A stretch of DNA of 64,000 nt from Cyathus striatus (GCA_025738555.1 JAOVFP010000016.1:3286001-3350000), one strand, 5' to 3'. Shown: positions 50,529 through 63,013, numbered from the stretch's first letter. Numbers and translations: made by a program. Notes: generated by a model not told the origin, from the letters alone.

Positions 50529-52482
50529 ATGTCTCACCAACCAATGTATAATGACGAATCAGGCGGCACATTTCTCCCAGGGTATGGACGCCCTTTGAAA
50601 GACCGCACATCTTACTATAAAGATGGCAAGTATTCCCTAGCGCTCTCAGTTCGGAGGATTTACATACGGGATATGCATCGTGAGTGCTCTCATGCCCGAA
50701 GTGCTCAGAGCTGACGCTAATTAGTGGACGGGCTATAACTCTCCGCGAACTCATGATGCTGCACATCATGGACGAGCTTACGGATAAACCTGGTTGGGAG
50801 ACGAAGGTACGTTCGTGCTTTTCCTTTCGATTGTAGTGTAATATAGACTCGACTTTCAGATTCTGAACGAAACGATCACTTCGAAATGGAGGGAAGAAAT
50901 TCTCGCGAGCGGCGAAGACGTCTCTTCCAAGATGATCGATTTCATCTTTGATGAACTAAAATACAAAGCAGAGTTATTTGCACAAACAAGAGTCGTAGCT
51001 GTCTTTGACCGGGAAGGCGTCGTGAAGTCCGACACGATTGTGCCCGAGGAACTGAAAGTGGCTCTGGTGGAAGCTGTGAAGCCCCTTGAAGACGTCCCGG
51101 ATAGTCAGAAAGATTGGCACCCAGGCTCGAACGAGAGGGTGCTTGACCTTGTGCATCCGTCCCTGTTTCCTCTGGTGTATGGGTTGAGCCGGATTCTGCC
51201 TCGAGGGCGGATGGTTGTTGAGGAAGGGTTGGAGAGGGCTGGAGAAGGGGTTGTGATTCCCGCTGAGAATGCGTCTCGTGACCGGGCGTATAGTGAGAAG
51301 TTCCAGTGGTTGCCTTGCGAGGTTAATATTCGTGGTGAGAAGGCTAGGTACGTAATCCTACTCAACGATATCCGAGTCCGTGCCGATTGACTACACTATG
51401 CAGAATCACGAGTTACATCAACAATCTTCATCCCAGGCACCATAAAGAACTCTACGGCATCATCGAGCAGCTGATTGACTACGCCATCCCGCTCTGGGAA
51501 AAGGTTCTTACGCCTCGTCAGGATCGGAGAGCGGTAATAAAACGCATCAGGTACGAGACGGCAGAATACGACCGTTACTACGATGATCTCCCGGAGTCTG
51601 AGGGGCCTCCGCAGGAAGATGGGGAAGATGAAGAAGACTATGACGAGCGCAGACGCGAATGGTTTAAGACTGTACGAGTCTGCATTCAGCCTGAGCCGGT
51701 CGACTTTGTGCCTCCTACAATTACGAAACCTGTCTGCCTTTGCGAAGAGTATAGGGAATATGGGCTTCAAGTAATTGTGAAGCTGGCGAACATCCAGCTT
51801 ACGCCTGAGAAGCCTGAGTATGAGGGTGGCTCTTGGCATATTGAAGGGCAAATGGTGAGATCCATATTCAATGTCTTTGAATCGGTCTTGACAAATGGGT
51901 GCATAGAACGAGCATATTGTTTCAACAGCGTTGTACTACTATTCTTCCGAGAATATCACGACTTCAAAGCTGGCCTTCCGCCAACAATGTACGTCAGATT
52001 CTGTAGTTGATGTCGCTTACGAGCAAGACGACCACGAGTGGCTCCAGTATGTCTTCGGACTGGATAATGGTGGATCTACTATACAATTACTTGGCGGTGT
52101 GAACACGCCCGAAGGTCGTCTCCTTGCGTTCCCCAACATCCTTCAGCACCAAGTCCAGCCTTTCAAGCTTGCAGATCTGACTAGACCAGGATATCGGAAG
52201 ATCATCGCGCTTTTCCTTGTAGATCCCCACTTCAAAGTTATCAGTACTGCGAACGTTCCGTGCCAGAGAAAGGATTGGTGGCGGGAAGAATTGGATGCGA
52301 GAAAGTCACTTGGGAAGCTTCCTCCGGAGTTGACGAGCTTGGTGGCTAAGGACGTTGATTTTCCATATGCAATGGAGAAGGCGAAAGAGTTGAGGTTAGA
52401 GCTTATGGAGGAGCGGAAGGCGTTTGTTGTAGAGCATGATAGCGTGTTTCATAGTGAGCGGTTTTCTTTGTGCGAGCATTAA
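50529..52482 (+). pseudogene. DUF4246 gene, second copy (one-base frame break in exon 1)
   Basis: Start MSHQPMYNDESGGTFLPGYG. After YYKDGK the frame breaks: this copy reads GGCAAGTATTCCC where the copy at 63099 reads GGTAAGCCGTTCCC, one base more, giving PFPSTLSSEDLHTGYAS in frame. Everything downstream is intact and closely related: TLRELMMLHIMDELTDKPGW, then ILNETITSKWREEILASGED, KDWHPGSNERVLDLVHPSLF, FQWLPCEVNI, the intron-split WHIEGQM|NEHIVSTALYYYSSEN, GRLLAFPNILQHQ, YRKIIALFLVDP and VISTANVPCQRKDWW, ending SLCEH. The GT-AG introns are in the same places as in the other copies. It is either newly inactivated or the break is a base-calling error; the intact downstream exons favour recent loss or error. 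Fe(II)/2-oxoglutarate-like H-x-E...H...R residues are kept. Confidence 0.75.
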
Positions 52483-53090
52483 TACGGACCAGGTAGTTTG
52501 ACTATGTGTGTTAGTTGGATGTTGACCGATTTTTTTTTCGATAAGTGGGTAGTGGAAGATAGTCAGCATGTAGTTTATAGGTTTGCTCGACAATTGCAAT
52601 GGAAGAACGGAATCCTGAACGTCAACCCCTTCAACTGAGTCGTGTGTTGTACATTTTACTAGCTTGTAGCAAGCTTCTTCCTCGCCGAGGTGTGTTTCTT
52701 AATTGGTAGCTGAGAACGCGTATAAAGTTTGTCAATCATCATCCCAGTCACCCTGTTTGTGCTTTAGGGTAAAGGTCGAAGTACAGCTTGGCAGGAGTAA
52801 ATGCTGAAATATGACGGCAAGTTTGGGGCCCACCGTGAACTGAAAAAGTTAAGTCGTGGTAACGCACTGATGATCTCGCGGTGGTAGAGGTGGATATATA
52901 GCGCAGGGAACAGCGTTATACTAGAGATGAAGACTACGAGAAAAAATAGAGAAAATTCAACTTCGGCCCATATCTTTGCTAGCCGAGCTATGTAGGTCTA
53001 TTGTCTTTATTTCTTAATGTCAGATTTGAAGCTGAGGAAAAAAATGGCAGTGTTCCGATTGGTAATATAAACTATGTACGTAGCGCAAGT
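52483..53090. promoter_or_regulatory. orphan copy of the DUF4246 promoter; no gene
   Basis: Around 52690-52760 the sequence (gtgtttcttaattggtagc...acgcgtataaagttt...atcatcccagtc) matches the region around the TATA box of the two DUF4246 copies (50407-50470 and 62977-63045), including the order of elements, but no DUF4246 coding sequence follows. It appears to be a solo promoter left from a further duplication. The rest of the interval is empty. Confidence 0.55.
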
Positions 53091-53944
53091 CTAATCAGAG
53101 TCATCAAGAATCAGAAAACTACTGTTCGAAACTATATCATGAAATTCTTGCTTGTCAATCGCAATAGATGGACAGTCTAAGAATGCAATGTTGAATGTTG
53201 TTCCTCCTTTGCCCATCACACACTGTACTAACTTATACCAGACCTCTTCCCCATCCTCTGCCAAACCTCTACATCTTCCAATTAGTCTGCCAATTAATGA
53301 CGGTAGATTTTTGTTGGCTTGGTCCAATATAAATGTCTTATCAAGGGAAATGGTATCAGGAGAAATCGGGGGGAGCTGAAATACATCTGAAAGTGGCGCC
53401 TCAACAGGTTTTATAAATGTATTTGCACTAGACTTCGCCTGTTCAAGCTCCCTATAAAAATAATTTGTCAGTTTCCACAATGAAAAACTACATGGCTGCA
53501 TTTTATACCTTCTAACATTTGTCTGTACGTAATTCAAAAACCTTGACATTATTTGATCGTCCGATGGGCCAAGATTAACCGACATCAAGGTTAGTGCGCC
53601 CATGGCAACAATCGACCTCTGACAAACGCTAGCAAAGGGACACATTGGTATTAATAATACCGCAAACAGATAAGTAACAGCGGTGAAAAATTTACGTACT
53701 CATGAAAGCTGTTACAAGGTAATCGGCATATTCTTTCATACTCTTGGAAAAGGGCTTCCAGGCTTTCAGGAGTGTCTGATTCCAGAGAAAGTGAACGAAA
53801 ATTTGACTCTGCCATCTTGGTGTGCACCACCCGAAATTCTTCCCATTTCCCAGTTGCACCGATCTGAGGTTTGCACTCGTCAACAACATCATGAAAATAT
53901 ATGAGTTTTCTCAGAAGCTCATCAGGGTTATATGGAGAACACAT
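53091..53944 (-). CDS. MCSPYNPDELL-family protein A, unrecognised
   Basis: Three exons: start 53944 (MCSPYNPDELLRKLIYFHDV), about 82 residues; a middle exon CQRSIVAMGALTLMSVNLGP through NYVQTNVRR; and a last exon ELEQAKSSANTFIKPVEAPL to ILDDSD at 53091. Total about 240 residues, acidic to neutral, no signal peptide or membrane segment. Notable pieces are PPISPDTISLDKTFILDQAN, CRGLAEDGEEVWYKLVQCVM and DCPSIAIDKQEFHDIVS. Introns start gtacgt and gtataa. Two relatives lie at 59900 and 60947; this is the only one with every frame open. I do not recognise the family and give no function. Confidence 0.65.
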
Positions 53945-56900
53945 AGGAAGAAGAGTGATGGTGACAAGTTAGAACGGTTGTCGTTTAGTTGTCGTCGTAA
54001 AGTTTAAGTATGTTGTGTATTGTGTAACACATGTCATTGTGTGTTAATATGGCATTGTTTGTATTTTAAATATCACGTGATAGAGACAATGATCGGTTGA
54101 CCAACGACAAACATGCAACGTACGTCGCTTCGCGACGCACGTTAAAGTGCAAGCTTGACGAATCCTAGTCTTAGTTACACCCTTTATACACACACTAAAT
54201 TAACTTGTTACACTATATTTTAATTTTTAGCTGTCACTATTTCAGCTTGAATTTATTTGAACAGAATTTAATCGGTGGTATACTTTTTCGTCTTCAGTAT
54301 TATTCTTATGATTAATTTTGCTTCATTTTTACGTTAAAATGCTGATATAGGGCACTCATTGTTGAGCTGGAAAAATCAAACTATTGACAATGAGCAGAGT
54401 GTATGCGAGCGCGGCGGATAAATCCGAAAATCTGACGAGCGTGGCGGAGAACTCCGTACGTGGGTGCGCAGCCACTACGCATTTTGGCTCGCCAACGCAA
54501 ACAAATAGGGGAAGCAGGCTTCCCCAATTAGACCAGTGACATTACAACTCGGGAATTGCCGCCTGCGTCGGCAAGAACCTTACTTGGGCTCACACGTAGG
54601 TCAACAATCGAGTGTGAAGAACTGTGAAATAGAGGGAATACAGCACGAAAGCAACTACAAGGGGCTTTCTAGTATCGCAATATTTGAGGGGCAGGCATTC
54701 GATAGCTTGTACTGTATCATTTCGACCGAATGTTCAGTCACGCGTAACGGCACCTGTCTGAACTGAACAAATTTCGCATTTGTCACGCATCACAGATGGG
54801 TTTGAACAAAGGTTCAGTGAAACGAAAATTGGCCTAAATTTCAAAATTTTCTTGTGCATTTTGAGCTGGTGTACATGTAAATTAGATAGGATAAATATTC
54901 TAATTCTCTTCCAAAGCATTCGAAGAATACATAGTACTTTCATATTTTTCCCTCTCGCAACGCCTCAATGGATTCGCATCCGTTAGAGTACCTCAATAGT
55001 AGTGCTCTCCATCAGTAAATCTGACAACGCATTATTTTGATCTTTCATCACGTTAGCTTTTACGCGTGACATTTACTTTCAAATTCCGGCTTAGCTTCTC
55101 CTTCCGCACCATTTCATGTCCCGACGTTCGCTTTTCTGCATCTTTCAATGCTTTGCTTCCACCACGAACCCCCGCTTCAAGGGGCTTGCTTATTTGCGTT
55201 CGCAATTCGATGCCCAACTTTCGAGTTCTCTTTCAAACCAACTTTGCAGTCACAAAGTGTCTTTCACGAGATGGGCTCCAATATGCTGGACATAGTACTA
55301 CAGATGCACAGGAGATTGTTCCAGCTGGAAGTATAATTCCTACAGTGCTGAGTAGCCATATTACCGTGCTCTAAATTACTCTCACTGACCTTATATTCCC
55401 TTAACTTAGTCACTGTCAATGCAACATGCTCACCACTCACTGGCACACTCACTAACGCCACTCACCAACGTTCTATAGCAGAACTATCACCACTTTTTAA
55501 CTTCAACTACCTATCCCTCAGGTCTCAACACTCGCCACTGCACGGTGCACACCGATCCTTTGTCTAAGTTTTCTTGTCAACACAAGAGCTGTCGAAATTG
55601 AAATGTGAAGGATCTGGACAAGCCCTGGTCCCAGTAACCATTTGATGTCGAGAGTCGAGACGTCGAATAGCCTCTAATAGCCGAGACGGAAGGTGTTGGG
55701 TACCTGAAATCACGCCATATTTTTAAAAACTCCAATTCCGAGTGTACTCTGGACTTAGTTGGAGCCCAACCAAAGCCCAACGAGTTTTAACCTTCAACCT
55801 TCACCAGCACCCCCCGCCCACCTTCACTACCGATGTTCTCCATGCACCCGGGGCTACACTCAAATTGAACACGACAGGTACGCGGCGATAGTGAATGCCA
55901 TAAAATCACTAAATCACCCAATGTCCTTTAGACAGTTTCCCACTCGTCAACCAACATGTGTTCAAGCTCACTGACCCTAAAGTTGAATGCTAAGTTCAAA
56001 CTTTTACTTAATCCAACTAATTTTTCGGTGAACGTACAGTAGTTTGATAGCTCTTTTTGCAAGAACTTCATAATAACTGTAAGCATTGTGCTATCAGGAT
56101 GTCACCCCGCGGCTTGCAATGGCTTGTGAATACTGGTTAGGCAGGTGGTTGAGATGGTGGTTACTTCGAGTACGTCTACTATATTTTTATGAATGGTATT
56201 CAATTCTAAACGCCATTCTAAGTGATAGCTCCTTTGAAACCTGGAGGTTAGTGATGCAGGGGAAATGCAACAAGAGAGAGGTGAAGTTGGGCTATATATG
56301 AACCGAGCGGGAGAATATATCGGTTCTATATTCATAATTATTGTATAGACTACATACATGTTCTTTTTATACTGTTGTTTTAATATAACCACTAAATTCA
56401 ATGATTTTATATCGATATTGCCCAATAAATACGGCCGCTTTTAAAATATCCAAGCATATTCAACGTTTCCTTTCTGAAGACAACAAAGCTTTGAAAGATA
56501 TCGGTAGTTACTTTCAGCATCTTTTCAGGGGCTTTGAAATATGATTTTGGCGTTGCGAAGCTTGGCGCGACGTTAATCGAAAATGACCTATCGTTAGGAA
56601 GTCATGTCACGTTAATGTCTTTGATGTCATTAATATCGCTTCGGACTTTTAAAGACATCAAAAGATAAAAATAATGCGATGTCAGATTTACTGATGTCTG
56701 CATCTACTGTTAGCTCAAAGCTCAAGTCCACCCAATATTCCCATGGTAAAGCTTATGGTATCCTTATTCCCAAGATATTTCTTACCTAAAATGTTGCAAA
56801 TGCGAAATCGGGAGGGGGGATAATTGACGCTACAGTCAGCTACAGCATTTTGAGTCGAAGATACTATCACTGTAATTTGTCATCGTTGTTATCTTGTTTG

Positions 56901-58007
56901 AGGAACTTGCAGATTACGGTCCATTGTTTTCAGCATTTCAAATTTTCAATGAACCCTTACATCGTCATACCCAACTTTGAACAAATTCCACCGATGTCAT
57001 GCATAAAATATCACTCTGAACTGAACAATGAACCAAACTTTATTGTCACGCCAAAAAATCATGAACATTCGGTCGAAACGATACAGTAATGTCATGCAAG
57101 GCCCTCAATATTCAATATTCAATTCTCACGGACGAGAGCAAGACAAGAGACCTTGCCAAGCAAGGTAATATAAATTTTCGAATTGTAATGCCAGATTTTT
57201 GAATGAATCCTGTTCCCGGAAAAGCTCACCACCAGGTTTACTTCGATACCTTGACCACAGTCCCAGATACAGATACAGTACAAACCTGAGTCAATCACTG
57301 CAATAATATGATAATAATCCACTGTGTCACACAAAAATACAATAGGAGACCGAGAAAGTGGGATATATTTATCGTAGATGGTATTTTTCAAGACAAATTG
57401 AAATTACAGTCTCTTTACTAGTAAGGGATGTAGTAGTGGTACAAATATAAATATATAAAATCGTGTAAGGAGTATCAGTGGAACAGCCAGAACCCAGAGC
57501 CTGAACAAGCAACAGACGGAAGCAACTCTAGAGTATACAAAGGAAACGGTAAAAAAGAAAGAGTCGCCAACTTGTACCGGTTTGGAGAAGAAAGGACTCA
57601 ACAAAGGGAACTTACAATTGAAGGGAAAAACCGAAAAACTATAATACATCGTCAGGTTACCTTGGACTTTTTCATTCTATAGCCATTCTTAAGTTACATA
57701 CCACAAAAGTAGTCTCAACTCAAGACATCCATGTATCACACGTGTGGATTTGGTGTAGATAGTAATTTGCTCCGGTTTACGCCGTCGTATGTCTACATGT
57801 GGAAGTTACACGCAGTGATATTTTGAGAAGGGTTTTGGTTGGAGCCCGCGAAGAATGAATACATGATGCAGTAGCATATCAATAATCAATGTGAATAATA
57901 TTATCAATATTAACGACTGTAGAATTTAACGAGAACCATGGTATTTGACTGGGGATTATATGAAGGTGTTAATAATGATTGGTAAATAATTTGAAAAGAA
58001 CCTACAG
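53945..58007. other. about 4 kb without a recognised gene
   Basis: AT-rich, with only short frames lacking introns or motifs. Distinct spots: a GC-rich patch at 54385-54490 with two copies of a gagcg(c/t)ggcgga(t/g)aa.tccg unit; the hairpin at 54508; a region at 56580-56700 with the word gatgtc repeated several times; and an AT-rich end near 57850-57980. No transposase or reverse transcriptase sequence seen. Confidence 0.4.
54508..54525. repeat. perfect inverted repeat (hairpin)
   Basis: ggggaagc-ag-gcttcccc: two 8-bp arms with a 2-base loop, flanked by AT-rich bases. It lies next to the GC-rich direct repeats at 54385-54490. It could be a hairpin of a non-autonomous mobile element; no CTRR end typical of Helitrons follows. 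Confidence 0.6.
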
Positions 58008-58632
58008 TTACATGAGCCAATTTAGACGATCCCCAGCTCTTGGGGTGTTACGAGTATACTTTGGACGTTGAAAACCCTGTGGCGGTACAGCAGGGGGAGG
58101 ATTGATAATAGTTCCAGGTCTACCTTGTGCTTGTACTACTAGGTCTCGAGGAGTGGGACCTCGAATGCTTTGCGAATAAATACCTCCCAGTTTGATGTCT
58201 TCTGTCACGATACAAGCCGGCAAGTCCTTGATATAATGCATTTTTAAATTTTTCACCGTAGTTTCGAGCTTCCCAAGCGGTTGGATTAACCTTAGTCGTA
58301 CCATTACCATCCACGTAGCGGAGGCAGATATACAATTATTAATGAAGTCGCTGTATTGCAAGCGCCGAAAGCCTGCCTGCATCAAGCTACGACCTAGCAA
58401 AACATATGTTTGACCTGAATATTCCGGTATCATTCATTAGTAAATGTATGACACCGCTTTACAGCAACTCACTTCGTCTAGCACCCCAGCCCTGAGGAGG
58501 TTCTCGTTCGGTATTGACTGTGAATATATCATACGATATACCGTATGAGCCATTGGGTTCGTTGTGTAAGATTATTGGCGCAAGCGGCAATGGCGCTTGG
58601 ACAACAATATTATTCAAGTTGTTCGCGTTCAT
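58008..58632 (-). CDS. hypothetical protein, two exons
   Basis: The start at 58632 (MNANNLNNIVVQAPLPLAPI) continues through NEPNGSYGISYDIFTVNTER and WGARR. A 57-nt GT-AG intron (gtgagt...attcag) joins it in frame to QTYVLLGRSLMQAGFRRLQY and on to the stop at 58008 after GDRLNWLM. About 190 residues, no membrane segment; the C terminus is Pro/Arg-rich (IINPPPAVPPQGFQRP). The clean intron and frame support a gene; I recognise no family. A second intron within the last exon is possible, because a neighbouring frame also reads plausibly (NGTTKVNPTAWEARNYGEKF). Confidence 0.5.
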
Positions 58633-59899
58633 GTTGGAATCAACCAGATAGCTAGTACTAGTCCAAATGAAACGTGCGATGCTGAGCGTAAGCGAGTGAA
58701 GAGTTGTGTATGCTGCGTACTAAGCTTTAAATATGCAACCGCTGCTGGTCCATTGTAGTCTTCGCCACTTGGTACTAGCCGATTTGTCGGAGAGGTCAAA
58801 ACAATACTTACAATGATGCAGATGTAGAAGGAACTCCATATCTGATTGCCGAAAGTAAAGGACACAGGCTGTAACATGATACATCCCGTAATGTAAAACA
58901 ATAGAAAATATGTGTATGTATCAAACTTGTGAAGCCTAGTGAAAATATAATCCACTTACGTCTCACGTGTGACGTTGAGATGAACAAACAATGATATGTC
59001 TAGGAAGATAGTACTTATACCATATGTGTGCATGTTAGCAAGAGTACTAGTACAGCATGATCTTATGAGCCACTACTTAGTACTAAGTTAACCTACTCAA
59101 TAAGGTCCTTTTGAGTCCTGCAATTTGTTGCAAGTTTGTTGTTGGGTTGCTGGAACCCGGTGACACGCGCCAAGGATCACTAAGTACGATATCGATGGAG
59201 CTTGGACGGTGCGGCTATGGCCACCAGGCTCCGAGGTTTATCCGAGGTACGGTATTGTGTACCGTCTGTGTCCTGAAGAATGGAGCACTGATGTATTGTT
59301 GAGTGTTGACCAATTGATAATGGTGTAGCTAGTACTTCTACTAGCACTTAACTATTAAGGGGGAAAAGAACTGACATGGAGAAATGCGACACAATTGTTG
59401 TTATGCCGCAATAACTCGCGATCACCTTTTGGTCAGCTTCACATCAACTTCGTATGCTACTAGATTCCATTATGGTACATTGGCAGTAAACAATAAGAGA
59501 GCAGAAGAAGAATAAACAAACCCTGCTGCAATGGGATAGAAGCTGGTGACGTTTGGACCAGTTGCAGCTTGTAGGTGACCTAAGCGAGGTACTTTCGTCC
59601 AACATATGCATTGTCTATCAAAAAGATCCGAATGGGCGAAGATAATGTCTTGTATAATCGCCAAAGTCTGTACGGCATTGTAGTATGGGTCACAAAAGGT
59701 AACACATACGAAAGCGAGCCACAGAAAATTTAGTGGCTGCATATGGACATCCACTTATGGAAATGTCAGAGGTGGACCATGGTGTTGCCAACTTATGGTG
59801 GTTCTATAACACACAACATACTTAAACAGAGATGGCCGATTCTATAAGTACCTACAGCTAGCTTCAGATTCTACCATTCAATCGTCTCTTATCCGCCCT
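58633..59899. other. no supported gene
   Basis: Minus frames at 58629-58955 and 59470-59754 carry hydrophobic stretches (for example LQPLNFLWLAFVCVTFCDPY) but no consistent gene can be built. The right end is the upstream region of the gene at 59900. Confidence 0.35.
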
Positions 59900-60527
59900 A
59901 TGTGTTATCCATATAACCCTGATGAGCTTCTACGAAAACTCAAATATTTTCATGATGTTGTCGACGAATGCAGACCTCTGATCAATGCCAGCCAGAGTCG
60001 TTGGGAAGAATTCCGGGCGGTGCATACCTTCTTGGCAGAAACAAAACACCGTCCACTTACTCTGGAATCAGACAACCCCCAAATCCTGGAAGCCTACTTT
60101 CAAGAATATGAAAGATTGTGTCGACTACGTTGCGATACCTTTGAAGAGTACATATATTTTTCACCAATGTTATCTGCTTACAATATATTAATATCATTGT
60201 CTTTTGTAGCATTTGTCAGAGGTCAATTGTTGCTATGGGTGCTCTAACCTTGCTATCGGTTCATCTTGGCCCATCGGACGATCAAATAATGTCAAGGTTT
60301 TTGAATTACGTACAGACAAATATTAAAAGGTATAAAATGCTTCTGTATATTTTTCGATCTCAATACTGACAAATTATTTTCGTAGAGCACAAGCCGCATC
60401 TACTACTGTGACCCCTGAGGTTTTTGGACCACTCATTCCATCACACCCCGACACATTTCATCTCCAGTATAAAGACCTACTAGTACAACAAGCACTTGGG
60501 TTATTGCGTCCGCCGTCTTCTAAATAG
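59900..60527 (+). CDS. MCYPYNPDELL-family protein B, shortened
   Basis: Same three-exon layout as copy A but on the opposite strand. The start at 59900 gives MCYPYNPDELLRKLKYFHDV; exon 2 gives CQRSIVAMGALTLLSVHLGP to NYVQTNIKR; introns begin gtacat and gtataa. Exon 3 is different: AQAASTTVTPEVFGPLIPSH to LLRPPSSK, stop at 60527, so the conserved C-terminal half of copy A (LAEDGEEVWYKLVQ...) is absent. A further open stretch at 60581-60692 (frame with EIPDEDSFILEWREKFHSFA) may be a real terminal exon through a splice I could not confirm. About 165 residues as called. Function unknown. Confidence 0.5.
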
Positions 60528-60946
60528 TCATTGCTATTCCTTACTCTCCTTTCAAAAACCTCAATTAACCACCAGATACCGAGACCTTGATGTGGCCAGG
60601 GACAACGGAAATACCAGATGAAGATTCATTCATTTTAGAATGGCGAGAGAAATTTCACTCATTTGCAGAGGAACTGGACATTGATATGTCCTAGACTTGA
60701 ATTGGTCGTGGACACACTATGTATGTTCCCGATTTATCTGACTGCACGCGTGCGTCGCAGCATGGATGGATCTGTAAGAGAGGTAGTGTTGCGAAATGGG
60801 GTTGCTCCATGTCTCGGAAACGAAGATGAGCCATTCCCCATTATTCCCTAAGCTTAACGAGTAGGACTGGAGTTTGACGAGAAATAATATAGTGGAGGAA
60901 AGGTAGATATAAAGTATAAAAGCTTGGAAAAGGATGCACTACTAGT

Positions 60947-61788
60947 CTAAGACTCATCAATAATGAGAAAACTACTGCTCGAAATTATATCATAAAACTC
61001 TTGCTTGTCAATCACAATGGATGGACAGTTCAAGAATGCAATCTTAAATGTTGTTCCGCCTCTGCCCATTATACACTGAACTAGCTTATACCAAACCTCT
61101 TCCCCGTCCTCTGCTAAACCACTACATCTTCCAATTAGCCTGTCAATCAGTACCGGTAGATTGCTGTTAACTTGATCCAATATAAACGACTTTTCAAGGG
61201 AATTGGTATCAGGAGAAATCGGTGGGAGTTGAAATACATCCGGCGGTGGCGCCTCAAAGGGCGTTATAAACACGTTTTCAGTAGATTTCGCCTGTTCAGC
61301 TTCCCTATAAAAATAATTTATCAGCTTAGAAACTGAAGAGTATATAGAAACATTCCACACCTTCTAATTTTTGCATGTACATGATTCCTAAACTTACCCA
61401 TTATTTCATCACACGATGGACCGAAATCAAGGTTAGCGCGCCCATAGCAACAATCGACCTCTGACAAACGCTACCATAGGCACACAGTGACATTAACAGA
61501 CCGTAAACAGATAACAGCGGTGTAACTGTGTAAGTGTACGTACTCATAAAAGCTGTTACAAGGTAGTCGACACACCCTTTCATACTCTTGGAAAAGGGCT
61601 TCTAGGGATTCGGGAGTGTCTGATACCAGAGAGAATGGACGATGATGACTCTTCTTCTCGGCATGAACCACCTGGAATTCTTCCCATTTCCCAGTAGTGG
61701 CCGTGATCTGAGGTCTGCACTCTTCGACAACATCATGAAAATATATGAGTTTTCGTAGAAGCTCATCAGGGTTATATGGAGAACACAT
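60947..61788 (-). pseudogene. MCSPYNPDELL-family copy C, broken by a 10-nt deletion
   Basis: Close relative of copy A on the same strand: start 61788 (MCSPYNPDELLRKLIYFHDV), middle exon CQRSIVAMGALTLISV, last exon QAKSTENVFITPFEAPPPDV to the stop at 60947 after IIDES. In the middle exon the DNA between ttgat.tcggt and gat(c/g)aaataatg is 10 bases shorter than in copy A (near 61421-61430), so the frame ends VHRVMK-stop and cannot reach the last exon. The last exon is otherwise open, which suggests recent inactivation. Confidence 0.65.
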
Positions 61789-61949
61789 GGTAAGATGGAC
61801 GAAATATCGATTTACAACTCCTGAGACAAGTAAGTATAAAAGTTCTTATGTTGTGGCTCGTGGGCGGCATTGTCTGGGCATTGTTTAGTTCTGAAGTCGA
61901 ACAAGTCTAGACAATATCACGCTGTGACGCCAGCGTGAGACTTATTCTG

Positions 61950-62310
61950 TCACACTACATTCTATACATCTTCAATGCCAAATACCCTCCAAACGAATAT
62001 GACCGCCAAATGCTCGACACCTCTCTCCCCTCCTCATCGATTCCGCCGGGAACCAACACTGGACACTACAGGAAATTATGCTTAAACTTGATATCCTCAT
62101 GGGCAAAGGCAAAGCGAGAAAGAAAGGGGGTATAAGAACAGAGGGCGAAGCGTGATTGGCGGGATGATGAAGGAGACTTGGGGTACCGCCCCATTGTGTC
62201 TCCGGCCGATTGTGACGAGTGCGGTTATGGTTCCTCCGTTTGGGGTTGAAGGTGCTAAGAAAGGATGGTTTGTGGGACTGCGGCGTAGCGTGGGGGATGG
62301 TGTGTGTTTT
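61950..62310 (+). pseudogene. truncated copy of the EngB-like gene (3' part)
   Basis: Matches the last exon of the gene at 48145-49117, starting at the VYILFNAKHPLNEYD position, and continues through the region encoding GGMMKE.W.TAPLCL.PIVTSA and MVPPFGVE. There are several indels (for example ctctcccctcctcatcgattccgccggg against the original), and the Lys-rich insert is shortened. No open frame covers it and the G1-G3 motifs are absent. It marks the left end of the duplicated segment. Confidence 0.75.
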
Positions 62311-63013
62311 ATGTTGATTATAATTATATCGCTTTAATCTACTTTTATATTTAGTTTCGGGATGGATAGACCAGGATGCCGTACGATAATGAAAACAAAA
62401 GAACTTACACATCATCTTTGGCTGGCTTGACAACGATATGCGGTACAACACATATCTCACCACTTGCCCGGCCACACATAACCCCACAATTGATTAAACA
62501 CTGTTCAGCTATGCAGCCTCGACGTGACGCCTATGTTGTCTACCAATTCCAAGCTAAAAAGATGGGGAGACTGCTTGCAGTTTGCAGTCTGCACAATGAC
62601 TTTTCTGGCGATGAGTCAATAGTACGCTAGCATCGTACACTTGTACAAGGTGAAGGCCGGAAATACTTATATTTAGAGACGCGTTCAAACCACGTCAAAA
62701 GCCATTCCTGGTCCATTCCCGCACGTTCATGCGTACCTGCAATACATATGCAAGGCCATGAATCCCCTCTGTCCTATCAAACCGCCCCCACTTAATACGT
62801 TGTTGCGCGTTACCTCAGAACCGCGAAATCTTCCCACTGAAAACGCCCACGAAGAAGGAAAAATCTATCTTTAGAGTTTGTGACTTGGAACTGGAAATGT
62901 CGGACAATCAGGCACCCCGAATGGATCGTCGGCGTGTGTATTTTGAGTCAATCAGAGTCGTTCATGCGAACGCGTCGAGACGTGTTTCTTAATCGGAAGC
63001 TATCAGAAACGCG

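Larger units (their letters stand above)
48745..52482 (+). repeat. segmental duplication, left copy
   Basis: From the last EngB exon through the intergenic DNA and the DUF4246 gene this segment is similar, in the same order and orientation, to 61950-64000. The left copy carries about 590 bp (about 49500-50085) not present in the right one; that extra piece itself contains an imperfect local repeat (49400-49500 against 49770-49860, with the gat.ag(t)ca..agta(c/t)gctgg block). Confidence 0.75.

Noticed and set aside
54508..54525. Helitron 3' end
   Set aside because: A hairpin is present but no CTRR terminus follows within the expected distance and no Rep/helicase sequence is nearby.
53945..58007. 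Genes or a transposon in the 4-kb empty interval
   Set aside because: No frame over about 110 codons, no reverse transcriptase, integrase or transposase motif and no clear terminal repeats.
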